A stretch of 59,789 nt of DNA from DASPRG01 sp963796125 (lineage in GTDB: Bacteria; Nitrospirota; Thermodesulfovibrionia; Thermodesulfovibrionales; SM23-35): NCBI GenBank assembly GCA_963796125.1, contig CAWCKM010000051.1, positions 1 to 59,789 on the forward strand. Reading direction: 5' to 3'. The position numbers were made by a program, and so were the translations under genes. Positions within the stretch are counted from its first letter, which is position 1, and every line of letters begins with the position of its first letter. Positions 37,212 through 46,760 of this stretch are shown here, piece after piece. The notes below the pieces were generated by a model that saw only the letters and a program-made list of their open reading frames with translations, had not been told where the DNA came from and searched no databases.

Positions 37212-38009
37212 CTATGCCCTTGGCTCTTCGCTCTTAGCTTTTATCTCAGCCTCTGATCTCCTTAAGTAAAAGGGAACAAGATTGACCGGCTCAGAAAATT
37301 CACCTATCAGGGCCTTTTGTATTCCGATGCAGGCTACATTTGCCGGTGAAGGCACCATCTTTTCAGGGGATGCAAAGACAGCCCTCTCACCCATGTGACT
37401 GACAATCTCGTCTCTGTAAAGAATCGCTCCATCGCCTGTAAAAACAATTTTTCCATCCGAACAATCCCCCCACCTCCCCTTTTCTAAAGGGGGGTAAGGG
37501 GGAATTACTTAAAGCATCCTTTCTGTCGCTATGCGTATTTAATGTTTCATTAATTTTTTCTAAGAGCCTGTCAACCCTTACCGACATCTCGTTTATCAAT
37601 CTTATGAAACCGTCATTTCTCCATTCAAATAATGCCGCATATATTTCTTTCTTTCGCGCATCAAGCATAGTACATACTGGATACCGGCAAAACGGGAAAT
37701 TTCGTGCAAGTGCCTCAAGTGTTGGAACAGAGACAATGGGTTTCCCGGTTGCATAAGAGAGACCCTTAACAGTGCTCAAACCTATTCTCAGTCCTGTAAA
37801 AGAGCCAGGGCCTGTAGCTACAGCAAAAACATCTATGTCAGATATCGTGTAGTCCGGATTGTTTAAGAGCATAGTCTATAGTCTGTCATAAGCCTCTCTG
37901 AATGTGTTGACTTCACATTTAGCCTCACCTCAACAACCACGCCCGACAGGTCATCCATAATAGCTATGCCGCCAAGCATTGTCGAGGTATCAATTGCAAG
38001 GACTTTCAT
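37212..38009 (-). CDS. tsaB: tRNA t6A modification protein TsaB (two frameshifts and an inserted palindrome)
   Basis: Partner of TsaD in making t6A37 of ANN-decoding tRNAs. Start ATG at 38009 (KVLAIDTSTMLGGIAIMDD). The frame breaks near 37885 (HSERLMTD), resumes as NPDYTISDIDVFAVATGPGSFTGLRIGL, and breaks again inside a CCCCTTTT palindrome at 37463-37506. Removing one G from its six-G run gives EVGDCSDGKIVFTGDGAILY and then the C-terminus NVACIGIQKALIGEF. The palindrome adds about 13 residues (SPLPPFRKGEVG). tsaB is normally essential, so at least one break should be a sequence error. Confidence 0.86.
37463..37506. repeat. Palindromic element inserted in tsaB
   Basis: Same nested design as the element in the RM gene: inner TTTAGAAAAGGGG/CCCCTTTTCTAAA stem with outer AATTCCCCC/GGGGGATT-type arms. 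It encodes PLPPFRKGEVGG in the tsaB frame. Confidence 0.75.
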
Positions 38010-38135
38010 GTATGGATATTACTCCCTAACGTTTTTGAAAAATATGTTTTTTGTCATCCTGAACTTGTCTACATCCTAATTTCAGAATTGCACCACCTCA
38101 AATATTATTCCATATTGCAATCTATCCATCTTAAA

Positions 38136-39338
38136 TCACCTAAGCTTATAACTTCTCAGCATAAATAGAACTGACCCAATAATGCAAATTACGGCTGAAA
38201 CAGACAACGCCTTTGTTGTTCCGATTGAATCTGCAAGCATACCAATGAGAGAGTTGCCAAGAGGGGCAACCCCAAGAAATACAAGTGCATATACACTCAT
38301 CACCCTCCCCCGAATGCTGTCCGATACCGAAAGCTGAACAAAACTGTTTGCTGTAGCAAGGAAACTAACCATTCCCCATCCCAACATTACGAGGGAAGCT
38401 ATAGAAAGATAGAAGATCCTGGATAGAGAAAAAACAAGGAGAAAACAGGAAAAACAGAGCGCTGCTACAGACATAAATCTTTTCTTCTGCTGTATATCAC
38501 CTCTGAATGCTATGAACAGTGCTCCTGATAGAGCGCCGACACCTGTAGCACCAACGAGAAAACCATACCCTTTAGGACCTGCCTGTAACACTTCTCCTGC
38601 AAACACAGGAAGAAAAGTTATATACGGTATTCCTAAGAGACTGAATACAGCAATGAGGAGGATAATGCTATAGATCTCGGGTTTGCTCTTTACAAAATGT
38701 ATCCCCTCCATAAAATCCTTCATAAGTCCCTGGGAATCTTTTTTCATATAATCTTGGATCTTCATTTTTGAAAGGGCAATGATGACAGCAACAAAGCTTA
38801 AGGCATTCAGGAAAAAACATGCCGGCAGTCCCAGATATGCAATCGCCAACCCGGCGATAACAGGCCCAACTATGCGTGCACCATTAAAAGCAGCAGAATT
38901 CAATGCTATCGCATTCGTAAGATGTTCTTTCCCTACGATTTCTATAACAAATGCTTGTCTTGCAGGAATATCAAAGGCATTTACTGTACCGAGGAATGTT
39001 GCAAGGAGCGCAACATGCCAGACAGTAATAAGATCCATACCTGTCAGTATGCCAAGTGAAAGGGCGGGTATGATAGATAATGCCTGAGTTATCAAAAGAA
39101 GGTTCCTTTTCTGGATTCTATCAGCCACAATTCCACCGAGAAGAGAGAATGTCAGTATTGGTAGCGAACCAGCGGCTGCAACCAGACCGAGATAAAAAGG
39201 TGATTTTGTAAGACTATACACAAGCCATGCCTGGGCAACCGATTGCATCCATGTGCCTGACAAAGAAATAAGCTGACCGAACCAGAAGAGCCTGAAGTCA
39301 CTTGAGGATAGTGCTGAAAATCTTTCTCCCGTTGCCAT
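38136..39338 (-). CDS. MFS exporter (EntS/MFS_3 type)
   Basis: About 400 residues with 12 predicted transmembrane helices. The N-terminus FRLFWFGQLISLSGTWMQSVAQ and the loop GGIVADRIQKRNLLLITQ are typical of the EntS-like MFS_3 family; NAFDIPARQAFVIEIVG and DSIRGRVMSVYALVFLGVAPLG also fit. I chose the ATG at 39338 because the 31 upstream codons of the open frame are not family-like. Substrate unknown. The 126 bp between tsaB and this gene hold only a half repeat (TGTCATCCTGAACTTG). Confidence 0.85.
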   Translation of the reverse strand: MATGERFSALSSSDFRLFWFGQLISLSGTWMQSVAQAWLVYSLTKSPFYLGLVAAAGSLPILTFSLLGGIVADRIQKRNLLLITQALSIIPALSLGILTGMDLITVWHVALLATFLGTVNAFDIPARQAFVIEIVGKEHLTNAIALNSAAFNGARIVGPVIAGLAIAYLGLPACFFLNALSFVAVIIALSKMKIQDYMKKDSQGLMKDFMEGIHFVKSKPEIYSIILLIAVFSLLGIPYITFLPVFAGEVLQAGPKGYGFLVGATGVGALSGALFIAFRGDIQQKKRFMSVAALCFSCFLLVFSLSRIFYLSIASLVMLGWGMVSFLATANSFVQLSVSDSIRGRVMSVYALVFLGVAPLGNSLIGMLADSIGTTKALSVSAVICIIGSVLFMLRSYKLR

Positions 39339-39548
39339 TCTTTTATTGTAACTTGAAACGAATAGGGAGCGAATATGATAAAAACAATTCCTTACGTTAA
39401 GATACCCAGTGGTTGCCGCAGGGTTCTTCATTTGTAAGAGTTGCTCAAAAGTCGGCCTGGCAAAATCTTTTCTTAATTGTTAAGTTTCCTCTTCCCGGCC
39501 GGAAAGACTATGGTGAGGGGGGAAGTAATTGAGAGGTCATTTTAACTG

Positions 39549-41628
39549 CTATTGTGTAGCTTGGAGCTTTGAAAAATCTGCAATTGTTGAGGCGGTTATC
39601 CAATACTTCTTTCAATAATGAAAGGCGGTTTTGTTTTACTCTTCTCTTTTGTCCATAACAAGAACACGATCAAAAAATTGATTAATTGAATCTGTCAGTG
39701 AGGCAAGTAGATTAATTGCATCAAAGTACCTTTTTTCTTCAAGAAGCCTAACAGACTAGAGCTTCATGGCATCAAGGTTTTCCTTAAGGTTCTTCTCAGC
39801 ATCTTCTATAAGCAGATCTGTCTTTAACTCAGGAACTGTTTTCCTGGGAAGAATGTTATGAACACGTTTTATGGCGAGGAGAAAATTGTTATAAGCTTTT
39901 TCTTCTTTGAATCTCTTCAGGGCATCAAGTCTTCCATCTATATCCTTTAACGTTTGATCAACTGACAGGGAAAGGATTGATTGGATGAGGTCAGAATCAT
40001 ATCCCCTTTCAGAAAACACCGGTTCAAGTCTCTGCTCGAAGAATTGTGAGATCTTTTCCTCTGTTTGTTCCGGTAGAGGGAACAGAGATGCCAAATTTTG
40101 CAATGCCCTGTCTATTAAATCTTTTAAAGAGATGTCGTAGCCTTTATCTAACATGATCGCGATAATTCCAAGGGCCTGCCTTCTCAGGGCAAAGGGGTCT
40201 TCAGAGCCAGTTGGTATAAGCCCCAGGCAGAAGAAAGATGCTATATTATCAATCTTATCGGCAACGCTAAGGAAAGCCCCGATCTCAGTGGAGGGAAGTG
40301 TTCCGCCGGAATGTTTCGGAAGGTACTGTTCTTCTAACGCCATAGCAATCTCGCTGTCTTCACCATCATGAAGGGCATAGTATTTACCCATAACTCCCTG
40401 AAGTTCAGTAAATTCCCTGATAATTCCGGTTAAAAGATCTGTTTTTGAAAGCCATGCAGCACGGAGGATTTTCTCCTTTGCCAAAGGCATGAGTCTCTCG
40501 GAAAGAAACTCTGCAATAGACACTATTCTCTCTGTCTTTTTATGAAGACTCCCGAGTTTCTCCTGGAAGATAACCTTGCTGAGTTCCCCTATCCTTTCAT
40601 TGAGGGTCTTTTTTCTGTCTTCTCCGAAATAGAACTTTGCATCTTCAAACCTTGCTTTGATGACCCGTTCAGCGCCAATTCTCACAATCTCTTCATTTTC
40701 TTTTTTCGTATTGCTGATGACGATAAAATGATTAATAAGTCTGCCCTCTTCATCTTCTATAGCAAAGAATTTCTGATGGTCTTTCATGACAGTAACGAGA
40801 AGCTCTTTTGGAAGCTCCAGATACTCCTTCTGAAAACTGCAAAGCACGGGGAATGGATACTCAACAAGAAAATTCACTGTCTCGATGAGTTCTTCATCTT
40901 CTATGGGTCTCCCTCCTACCAAAGCAGCAAGTCTTCTAATACCTTCAAGGATAATCTTTCTTCTCTGTTCCTGGTCAACAATAACGAAATTATTCTCAAG
41001 AAGGTTTCTGAAATCTGATACTTCCTTGATTTGAAACCTTCCGCGTGAAAGGAACCGGTGTCCCCACGTTATGTTGCTGCTTTTTACCCCATCAAGCTCA
41101 AAACGCATGATATCTTTATCAAACATCGCCAGCAGCCAGTGTATTGGCCTTGCAAATCTCAAGCTTCCATTACCCCATCTCATAGCCTTGGAAAAGCGTA
41201 TGGAAAGGACAATCCTTTTAAGCACTTCTGGCAGAAGGTCTTTGACAGCTAATCCTTTTTCCTCTACAACAGCAGCTACATATTCTCCCTTGTCCTTCTT
41301 TTTCACTAATAAGATTCTCTGCCTTTACTCCCTGAGAGTTTGCAAATCTCACAGCCGCCTCTGTCGGATTGCCGCCCTCATCAAAGGCTACCCGTTTTGG
41401 AGGGCCAAATATCTCCCTCACACGGCTTGCCTGCTGATCCGGCAACCCGGCAGCTACAAGAACAAGTCTTCTCGGTGTTGCATAGGTCTTTATCTCAGCA
41501 AATTCGATATAATTCTCACGCAGGATTGCAGAGGCATTTTCTTTCAGGTTCTGAATTGCGCCGGACAGAAATCGTGCCGGTATTTCTTCAGTGCCTATCT
41601 CAAGCAAAAGTGGTAAACGATTAGTCAT
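39549..41628 (-). CDS. glyS: Glycyl-tRNA synthetase beta subunit (several frameshifts)
   Basis: Start ATG at 41628 (NRLPLLLEIGTEEIPARF). The first frame runs to about 41300 and then continues in another as KKDKGEYVAAVVEEKGLAV. Conserved parts include RFSKAMRWGNGSLRFARPIH and SLGIDNIAS-like VADKIDNIASFFCLGLIPTG. A TAG at 39756 ends the long frame, but homology goes on past it: RLLEEKRYFDAINLLASLTD, FFDRVLVMDKREE, KQNRLSLLKEV and the canonical end TIADFSKLQ, with stop at 39549. That tail alone needs three more one-base shifts. The restored length is about 690 residues. Subunit glyQ lies 1.3 kb away beyond corA. Confidence 0.86.
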
Positions 41629-41665
41629 GCTGTTTTATCTCTTTCTCCGGCATCTTCAAACGTAG

Positions 41666-41731
41666 CCGCAACCTTTAGGTTGCGTGGATTTACATCTTCC
41701 CCCGATTTAGCACGCAGGCTGAAGCCTGCGG
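41666..41731. repeat. Two short hairpin repeats between glyS and corA
   Basis: CGCAACC-TTTA-GGTTGCG (41667-41684) and CGCAGGCT-GA-AGCCTGCG (41713-41730) are perfect hairpins in the divergent gap. The second is of the ACGCAGGCTGAAGCCTGCGGCTC type that is commonly dispersed in genomes. No T-run follows either, so they do not look like terminators. Confidence 0.7.
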
Positions 41732-41824
41732 CTCACTCTGACAATAATTTTAAGATTCTCCTGTCAATTATACCTTCTCAAAGATTGATTGACAAGGAAA
41801 AAGGACTTTGAGTAAGGTAACGTT

Positions 41825-42890
41825 ATGCCAAAACTGATGAAGAAAAGATCAAGGAAGGCTGGTCTGCCACCCGGGACACTCATTCACATCGGTGAAAAAA
41901 AGACCGAGGAAATAAAAATCACCATCATGGATTATGACGAATCACAATTCCAGGAAAAGGAAGCAAAGTCCTTCGATGAATGCTTTCCCTACAAGGGCAG
42001 GCCCACTGTGACATGGATCAATATAGATGGTATTCATCAGGTTGAGACCTTAGAGAAACTCGGTGAATGTTTTGGATTGCATCCACTCACGTTGGAAGAT
42101 ATCCTGAACACAGACCAGCGTCCGAAAATAGAAGATTTTGGCGACTACATGTATATCGTTTTGAAAATGTTCTCTTATGAAGACAAGAACTAATGAGATT
42201 CTTACAGAGCAGGTAAGTCTGATCCTCGGTCCAAATTTCGTTCTTTCTTTTCAGGAAAACGTGGGCGATGTTTTTGACCAGATTAGGGAGCGAATAAGAA
42301 GCGGCAAGGGTAAAATAAGAAAGATGGGTGCTGACTATCTGGTCTACACCCTGCTGGATGCAATTGTTGACAACTATTTTATAATCCTGGAAAAAATCGG
42401 AGAACAGATAGAATTCATAGAAGAGAGGCTCATCATCAATCCGGCTTCAGACACCTTAAATACCATCCACAAACTAAAGAGAGAAATGCTTTTCTTACGT
42501 AAATCTGTCTGGCCTCTCAGAGAAGTAATCAGCGGCATGGAGAGAGGAGAATCTTCGCTGATCAAGGGGACTACAAAAATATACTTGAGAGACGTTTATG
42601 ATCACAATATACAGATCATTGACACAATAGAAACATTGCGAGACATGCTGTCAGGAATGCTTGATATTTATCTCACGAGTATCAGCAATAGATTGAATGC
42701 CGTCATGAAGGTGCTGACGATTATTGCTACAATTTTTATGCCCCTCACCTTCCTTGCCGGAATTTACGGTATGAATTTCAAGTACATGCCGGAGCTCGAA
42801 TGGAAGTGGGGATACCCTCTCATCCTGCTCATCATGTCCACTATTGGTATCTCAATGTTGTTTTACTTTAAGAGGAAAAAGTGGTTGTGA
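41825..42890 (+). CDS. corA: CorA-type magnesium/cobalt channel (one frameshift)
   Basis: Cytoplasmic domain from the N-terminus (WINIDGIHQVETLEKLGECFGLHPLTLEDI), a long helix, then two C-terminal transmembrane segments with the selectivity motif in AGIYGMNF and a basic end FKRKKWL. The frame breaks near 42185-42192; one base fewer joins FSYEDKN to NEILTEQVSLILGPNF. The restored protein is about 354 residues. It is transcribed opposite to its neighbours and sits between the two glycyl-tRNA synthetase genes. Confidence 0.9.
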
Positions 42891-43030
42891 AGTGCTTGAG
42901 GGTTCAAGGAGTCAAGGGGTCAAGGATTCACTATAGTGTTCACAGTATCAGAGTGTCACAGTTTCAGAGTCTTTGAAACTTTGACTCTTTGATACTTTTT
43001 CTTGAATTCTCGAATCCTTGAATCCTTCTG
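42889..43030. repeat. Degenerate GGATTCAAGG-type repeat array
   Basis: Runs of AAGG(A/G)(T/G)TCAAGG and their complements (CTTGAATCCTTGAATCC) fill the convergent gap and the last codons of glyQ. Similar arrays are at about 43918-44000, 47332-47370, 47752-47790 and 48738-48765, all around the rml genes. Confidence 0.65.
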
Positions 43031-43904
43031 ACAGCTCTACTTCAATAACGGAAACCCCAATCTCCTCTCTCTGCTTCAGATATGATTCTGCACAGAGACG
43101 CGCAAGGTTTCTTACGCGTGCAATATATCCCGTCCTCTCTGTGACTGACAGGACTCCCCGTGCATCGAGGAGATTAAAAGTGTGGGAGCATTTCAGACAG
43201 AATTCATAGGAAGGCTGTACAAGTCCTATTTTATTGAGTCTGATCGACTCTTTTTCATATTCATCAAACTGCCTTGTTAACAGTTCTGTATTTGCATAAT
43301 CAAAATTAAAGCGTGAGAATTCGACTTCACCAACATGATGTATCTCACCGTATTTTATATCCTTGCACCAGAGGAGATTAAACACATTATCTACCTCCTG
43401 GAGATACATGGCAATCCTTTCTAACCCATACGTCAGTTCAACCGAAACAGGTTTAAGGTCAATCCCTCCGACCTGCTGGAAATAGGTAAACTGTGTAATC
43501 TCCATCCCATCGAGCCAGACCTCCCACCCAAGACCCCAGGCACCGAGGGTTGGTGATTCCCAGTCATCCTCTACAAAGCGTATATCATGTTTGAGCGGGT
43601 CTATACCCAAATAAGAAAGACTTTCGAGATAAACTTCCTGACTATCCGGAGGAGATGGTTTTAATATAACCTGGTATTGATAATAGTGCTGGAGCCTGTT
43701 TGGATTTTCTCCGTATCGTCCGTCTGTCGGTCTTCTTGACGGCTCAACATAGGCAGTGCGCCATGGTTCAGGTCCCAAGACCCTGAAGAATGTCGCAGGA
43801 TGAAATGTGCCTGCACCAACCTCAACGTCATAGGGCTGAAGGAGAATACACCCCTTCCCTGACCAGTACTGTTGGAGTTTCAAAATCAAATCCTGGAAAT
43901 ACAT
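42948..43904 (-). CDS. glyQ: Glycyl-tRNA synthetase alpha subunit
   Basis: Catalytic subunit, class II aminoacyl-tRNA synthetase. FQDLILKLQQYWSGKGCILL, VGAGTFHPATFFRVLGPEPW, AYVEPSRRPTDGRYGENPNR and ERTGYIARVRNLARLCAESY are all standard. 318 residues; the family normally ends near residue 290-295, and the last 24 residues or so here (EGFKDSRIQEKVSKSQSF...) are translated from the dispersed GGATTCAAGG repeat. Unusually, corA in the opposite orientation separates it from glyS. Confidence 0.95.
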   Translation of the reverse strand: MYFQDLILKLQQYWSGKGCILLQPYDVEVGAGTFHPATFFRVLGPEPWRTAYVEPSRRPTDGRYGENPNRLQHYYQYQVILKPSPPDSQEVYLESLSYLGIDPLKHDIRFVEDDWESPTLGAWGLGWEVWLDGMEITQFTYFQQVGGIDLKPVSVELTYGLERIAMYLQEVDNVFNLLWCKDIKYGEIHHVGEVEFSRFNFDYANTELLTRQFDEYEKESIRLNKIGLVQPSYEFCLKCSHTFNLLDARGVLSVTERTGYIARVRNLARLCAESYLKQREEIGVSVIEVELSEGFKDSRIQEKVSKSQSFKDSETVTL

Positions 43905-44025
43905 GTCTAAAATTATAGGGTTCGAGGGTTCCAGGATTCCAGTGGCCGAGTGAATACTCTTAACACTTGAACCCTTGACTCCTTGAATCCTTGACTCCTA
44001 TTAAAACAATAATGATATAACTGCA

Positions 44026-44997
44026 CTAACAAGAAACCCTTCTCCACCACCATTCATTCTCCACATACCATTGTATAGTCTTTTCTAACCCAATCTCAAA
44101 CTCTGTCTCAGCTTTGAAGCCAATGTCATTTTTTATTTTATCCGAATTCAAACTATATCTGAAGTCATGTCCTGGCCTGTCCTGAACAAATTCTATCAGA
44201 TGTTCTGATTTGCCAAGAAAGGAAAGAATCTTCTTTGCAACATCAATATTCCTTCTCTCCTGACCGCTGCCTAAGTTATAAACCTCCCCGACTCTGCCTT
44301 TTTCGAGTACAGCATAAATACCTGTTGCACAATCTTCCACATAAAGCCACTCTCTTATATTTTCACCTTTTGCATAAAGAGGGGCAGGTTTATTATCTGT
44401 CACTCTGCTGATAATTACAGGAATGAGCTTTTCAGGGTACTGAAAAGGGCCATATGTATTGGATGGTCTTACTGTTATTACAGGCACTCCATAGGTCCTG
44501 AAATAAGCCCTTCCAAGCATGTCTGCAGAGGCCTTGCTGGCTGAATACGGGGAGCTGGGATTTAAAGGTGTTGTTTCACGAAATTTGTCTTCTCCTCCAG
44601 AAACAGATTTCAGGTCTCCATAAACTTCATCAGTTGAAATGTTTACAAATTTCTCTATTCCATAATGTTTAGAGACCTCAAGCAGAACCTGAGTTCCCTT
44701 CATATTTGTTTCAATAAATGGCGAAGCATCCGATATGCTTCTGTCAACATGGCTTTCTGCAGCCCAGTGGATAACAGCTTCTGGTTTTTCCTTTGCAAAT
44801 ATATACTCCACAAATTCTTTATTTACAATATCAACCCGGTAAAAAGTTATCTCCTTTTCAACCTCTTTTATCCTCTTCAGATCACCAGCATAAGTAAGCT
44901 TGTCTACTACCACAATCTCATATCCACGCTTGACTCCCTGCCTTACAAATTCACTGCCTATGAAGCCTGCCCCGCCAGTGACCAGAAGTTTTTTCAT
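44026..44997 (-). CDS. rfbB: dTDP-glucose 4,6-dehydratase
   Basis: Second step of dTDP-L-rhamnose synthesis. Extended SDR fold: NAD-binding LLVTGGAGFIGSEFVRQG, catalytic triad region ISTDEVYGDL and SPYSASKASADMLGRAY (Tyr-x3-Lys). I start at the ATG at 44997, with GAGGAAG upstream. 323 residues. Last gene of the rml cluster; its N-terminus is separated from rfbD by a composite inverted repeat. Confidence 0.94.
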   Translation of the reverse strand: MKKLLVTGGAGFIGSEFVRQGVKRGYEIVVVDKLTYAGDLKRIKEVEKEITFYRVDIVNKEFVEYIFAKEKPEAVIHWAAESHVDRSISDASPFIETNMKGTQVLLEVSKHYGIEKFVNISTDEVYGDLKSVSGGEDKFRETTPLNPSSPYSASKASADMLGRAYFRTYGVPVITVRPSNTYGPFQYPEKLIPVIISRVTDNKPAPLYAKGENIREWLYVEDCATGIYAVLEKGRVGEVYNLGSGQERRNIDVAKKILSFLGKSEHLIEFVQDRPGHDFRYSLNSDKIKNDIGFKAETEFEIGLEKTIQWYVENEWWWRRVSC

Positions 44998-45064
44998 ACA
45001 CACTTCCTCTTTGATGTTCTATAGATATTCCTGTAGCCCTACCCTGCGATAGGCTTTTCTCTTA

Positions 45065-45206
45065 TGCCCCTCTTTGGCAAAGAGGGGTCAGGGGAGATTT
45101 TATCTATTATAAATATTCCCATAGATTTTCAATGCCTCAAATCTTTATTGTAGTGAAGCATTTCTTTATAAAATCCCCCTCATTCCCCCTTTGCTAAAGG
45201 GGGATT
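45065..45206. repeat. MITE-like composite inverted repeat between rfbD and rfbB
   Basis: Left arm (about 45065-45102) and right arm (about 45168-45206) are each a CCCC(C/T)CTTTGGCAAAG-type palindrome flanked by a GGGGAGATTTTAT or ATAAAATCCCCC segment, and they face each other across about 65 bp of A/T-rich sequence. This is the layout of a small non-autonomous element. No ORF inside. Confidence 0.7.
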
Positions 45207-45208
45207 CT

Positions 45209-46122
45209 CTACTCATTTTCAAGAAAAAGCCTTTTGATAAACCTGTCAATCCCGTCTTTCCAGCCTGGAATAGAAACATTCAAGGTCTTTGAAATTTTAG
45301 CATTCGACATGGCAGAAAAGTAAGGTCTTTTTGCCGGTGAAGAAAAATATTCCGAGCACACAGGAAGTATCAAATTGGTAAGGCCAAGCCTTTCAACAAA
45401 GTAACGTGCAGTTTCATAACGTGAGGCATACCCGCTGTTTGTCAAATGGTAGACTCCTCTTACTCCCTCATATATAGCATGAATCGTCATCTTCACAATA
45501 TCCTCAGTATAGGTAGGCACAGAGATCTGGTCACAAGCTACCTTAACGACATCCTGGGTCTTTATCCAGTCTTTCAGTTTGTAAAAGAAATTCTGCGTCC
45601 CTTCGCCAAACACCCAGCTCACTCTGAACAATAAAAAATTATCTGTTTCCTGTTGTAAAAACTTTTCGCCATCTAATTTACTCTTACCATAATTATTAAT
45701 CGGCTTTGACTCATCCTCCTCTGTGTAAAAGTCCTCCTTCTCACCATCGAACACATAATCCGTGCTGTAATGAACCAGAAGCGCATTATACTTTTTACAG
45801 ATGGACGCAAGGTTTTTAGGCCCCAATGCATTTACTCTGAAGGCGGTGTCAAAATCTCCTTCTGCTTTATCAACAAAATTATACGCAGCACAGTTAATAA
45901 TGACATCGGGTTTAAAGTGTGAAACCGCCTCCGAGACAGCCTTCGGATCAGAAACATCCAGGCTTCCTTTATCCAGGGCAATGAGTTCAGAACACAGAGA
46001 CTCCTTGCCCTTTGCTCTTCGCTCTTTTTCTTTACTATTTGCTCTTCGCCCTTCGCTCTTTGCAAGACTCTTAAGAACTCCCTTGCAAGCTGTCCCTTTG
46101 CACCGGTAATCAAGAATTTCAT
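45209..46122 (-). CDS. rfbD: dTDP-4-dehydrorhamnose reductase (one frameshift, low-complexity insert)
   Basis: Last step of dTDP-L-rhamnose synthesis. Starts KFLITGAKGQLAREFLRVL at 46122; after an insert (QRAKGEEQIVKKKSEEQRA) made of the GCTCTTCGCTCT repeat, the frame shifts by one base near 45990 and continues as SELIALDKGSLDVSDPKAV, KPDVIINCAAYNFVDKAEG, VHYSTDYVFDG and NNYGKSKLDGE (YxxxK). The restored protein is about 304 residues, roughly 20 of them from the insert. In normal RfbD the insert position is a short loop after the first helix, so function may be kept. Confidence 0.85.
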
Positions 46123-46169
46123 ATTTTGGTTCTTCTGGTTTTTTTGTGAAAACATTCCATTCCTTTTCG

Positions 46170-46679
46170 TTAATGGGAAACTCCCTCCTTATTTTCCAAT
46201 CCCTTGATGGAGAACTCCTTCCATACCTTCCCCCCTTCGATGGGAGGCCCCCTCCTTATCTTCCCCTCCCTTGATGGGAGGGGATTGAGGGGAGGGTGAT
46301 TGAAACAATGTCCCCTTATCACCTCAAGTACCTCTTGCGTATTCATCAACACTTCATTGTCCCAGAATCGTAAAACTATATATCCTTGTGCTTCAAACCA
46401 TTTGTCCCTTTCAACATCTTTCTGCTTTTCTGATAGCATTGCATGCTGTCCACCATCCAATTCAATGATTATCTTCTTTTCAAAACAAACAAAATCAACA
46501 ATATATTTCCCTACAGGTTGCTGCCGCCGGAATTTGAGTCCTTTGAAATGCTTGGCTCTTAAATGTTTCCAGACGACCCGCTCTGTATCGGTTGATTGCT
46601 TTCTAAGGTTTTTAGCAAAATGAGTTAATCTATCTGCCACTTCTATTATTCCACCCTCTCCCTTAACCTCTCCCATCAA
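46170..46679 (-). CDS. DUF559 (Vsr-like fold) endonuclease-domain protein
   Basis: The core is about 110 residues: AKNLRKQSTDTERVVWKHLR, FKGLKFRRQQPVGKYIVDFV, and IIIELDGGQHAM. The conserved D...ELDGxxH residues match the Vsr-like nuclease fold; activity of this family is rarely proven. Both ends are altered by repeats: the N-terminal MMGEVKGEGG and C-terminal HPPLNPLPSREGK come from CTCCCTTGATGGGAG-type palindromes. The real start may be nearer residue 14. It sits inside the rml cluster, a frequent location for such stand-alone genes. Confidence 0.8.
   Translation of the reverse strand: MMGEVKGEGGIIEVADRLTHFAKNLRKQSTDTERVVWKHLRAKHFKGLKFRRQQPVGKYIVDFVCFEKKIIIELDGGQHAMLSEKQKDVERDKWFEAQGYIVLRFWDNEVLMNTQEVLEVIRGHCFNHPPLNPLPSREGKIRRGPPIEGGKVWKEFSIKGLENKEGVSH
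46189..46298. repeat. CTCCCTTGATGGGAG-type palindromes in the DUF559 3' end
   Basis: Three degenerate copies (near 46195-46215, 46232-46250 and 46262-46297) of a CCCCTCCC-TTGAT-GGGAGGGG palindrome; a fourth, split copy is at about 46660-46690 at the gene's other end. Confidence 0.7.
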
Positions 46680-46760
46680 GGGAGAGGAGATGTTATCGGA
46701 TCCTTAATAAGACCTCCATTTCTTAAGAGGAGAAATCGTTTAGTCTAAGATCCATTTAAA

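Noticed and set aside
29835..37872. Programmed frameshifting as the explanation for the many split genes
   Set aside because: Breaks occur in over fifteen unrelated genes without a common slippery site plus downstream structure; consensus errors are simpler.
41713..41730. Perfect hairpin as a transcription terminator of glyS or corA
   Set aside because: It lies in a divergent 5' gap and lacks a T-run on either strand; it fits a dispersed repeat better.
43918..44000. GGTTCAAG-like strings resembling tRNA T-arms
   Set aside because: They belong to the GGATTCAAGG repeat arrays; no acceptor, D or anticodon stems accompany them.
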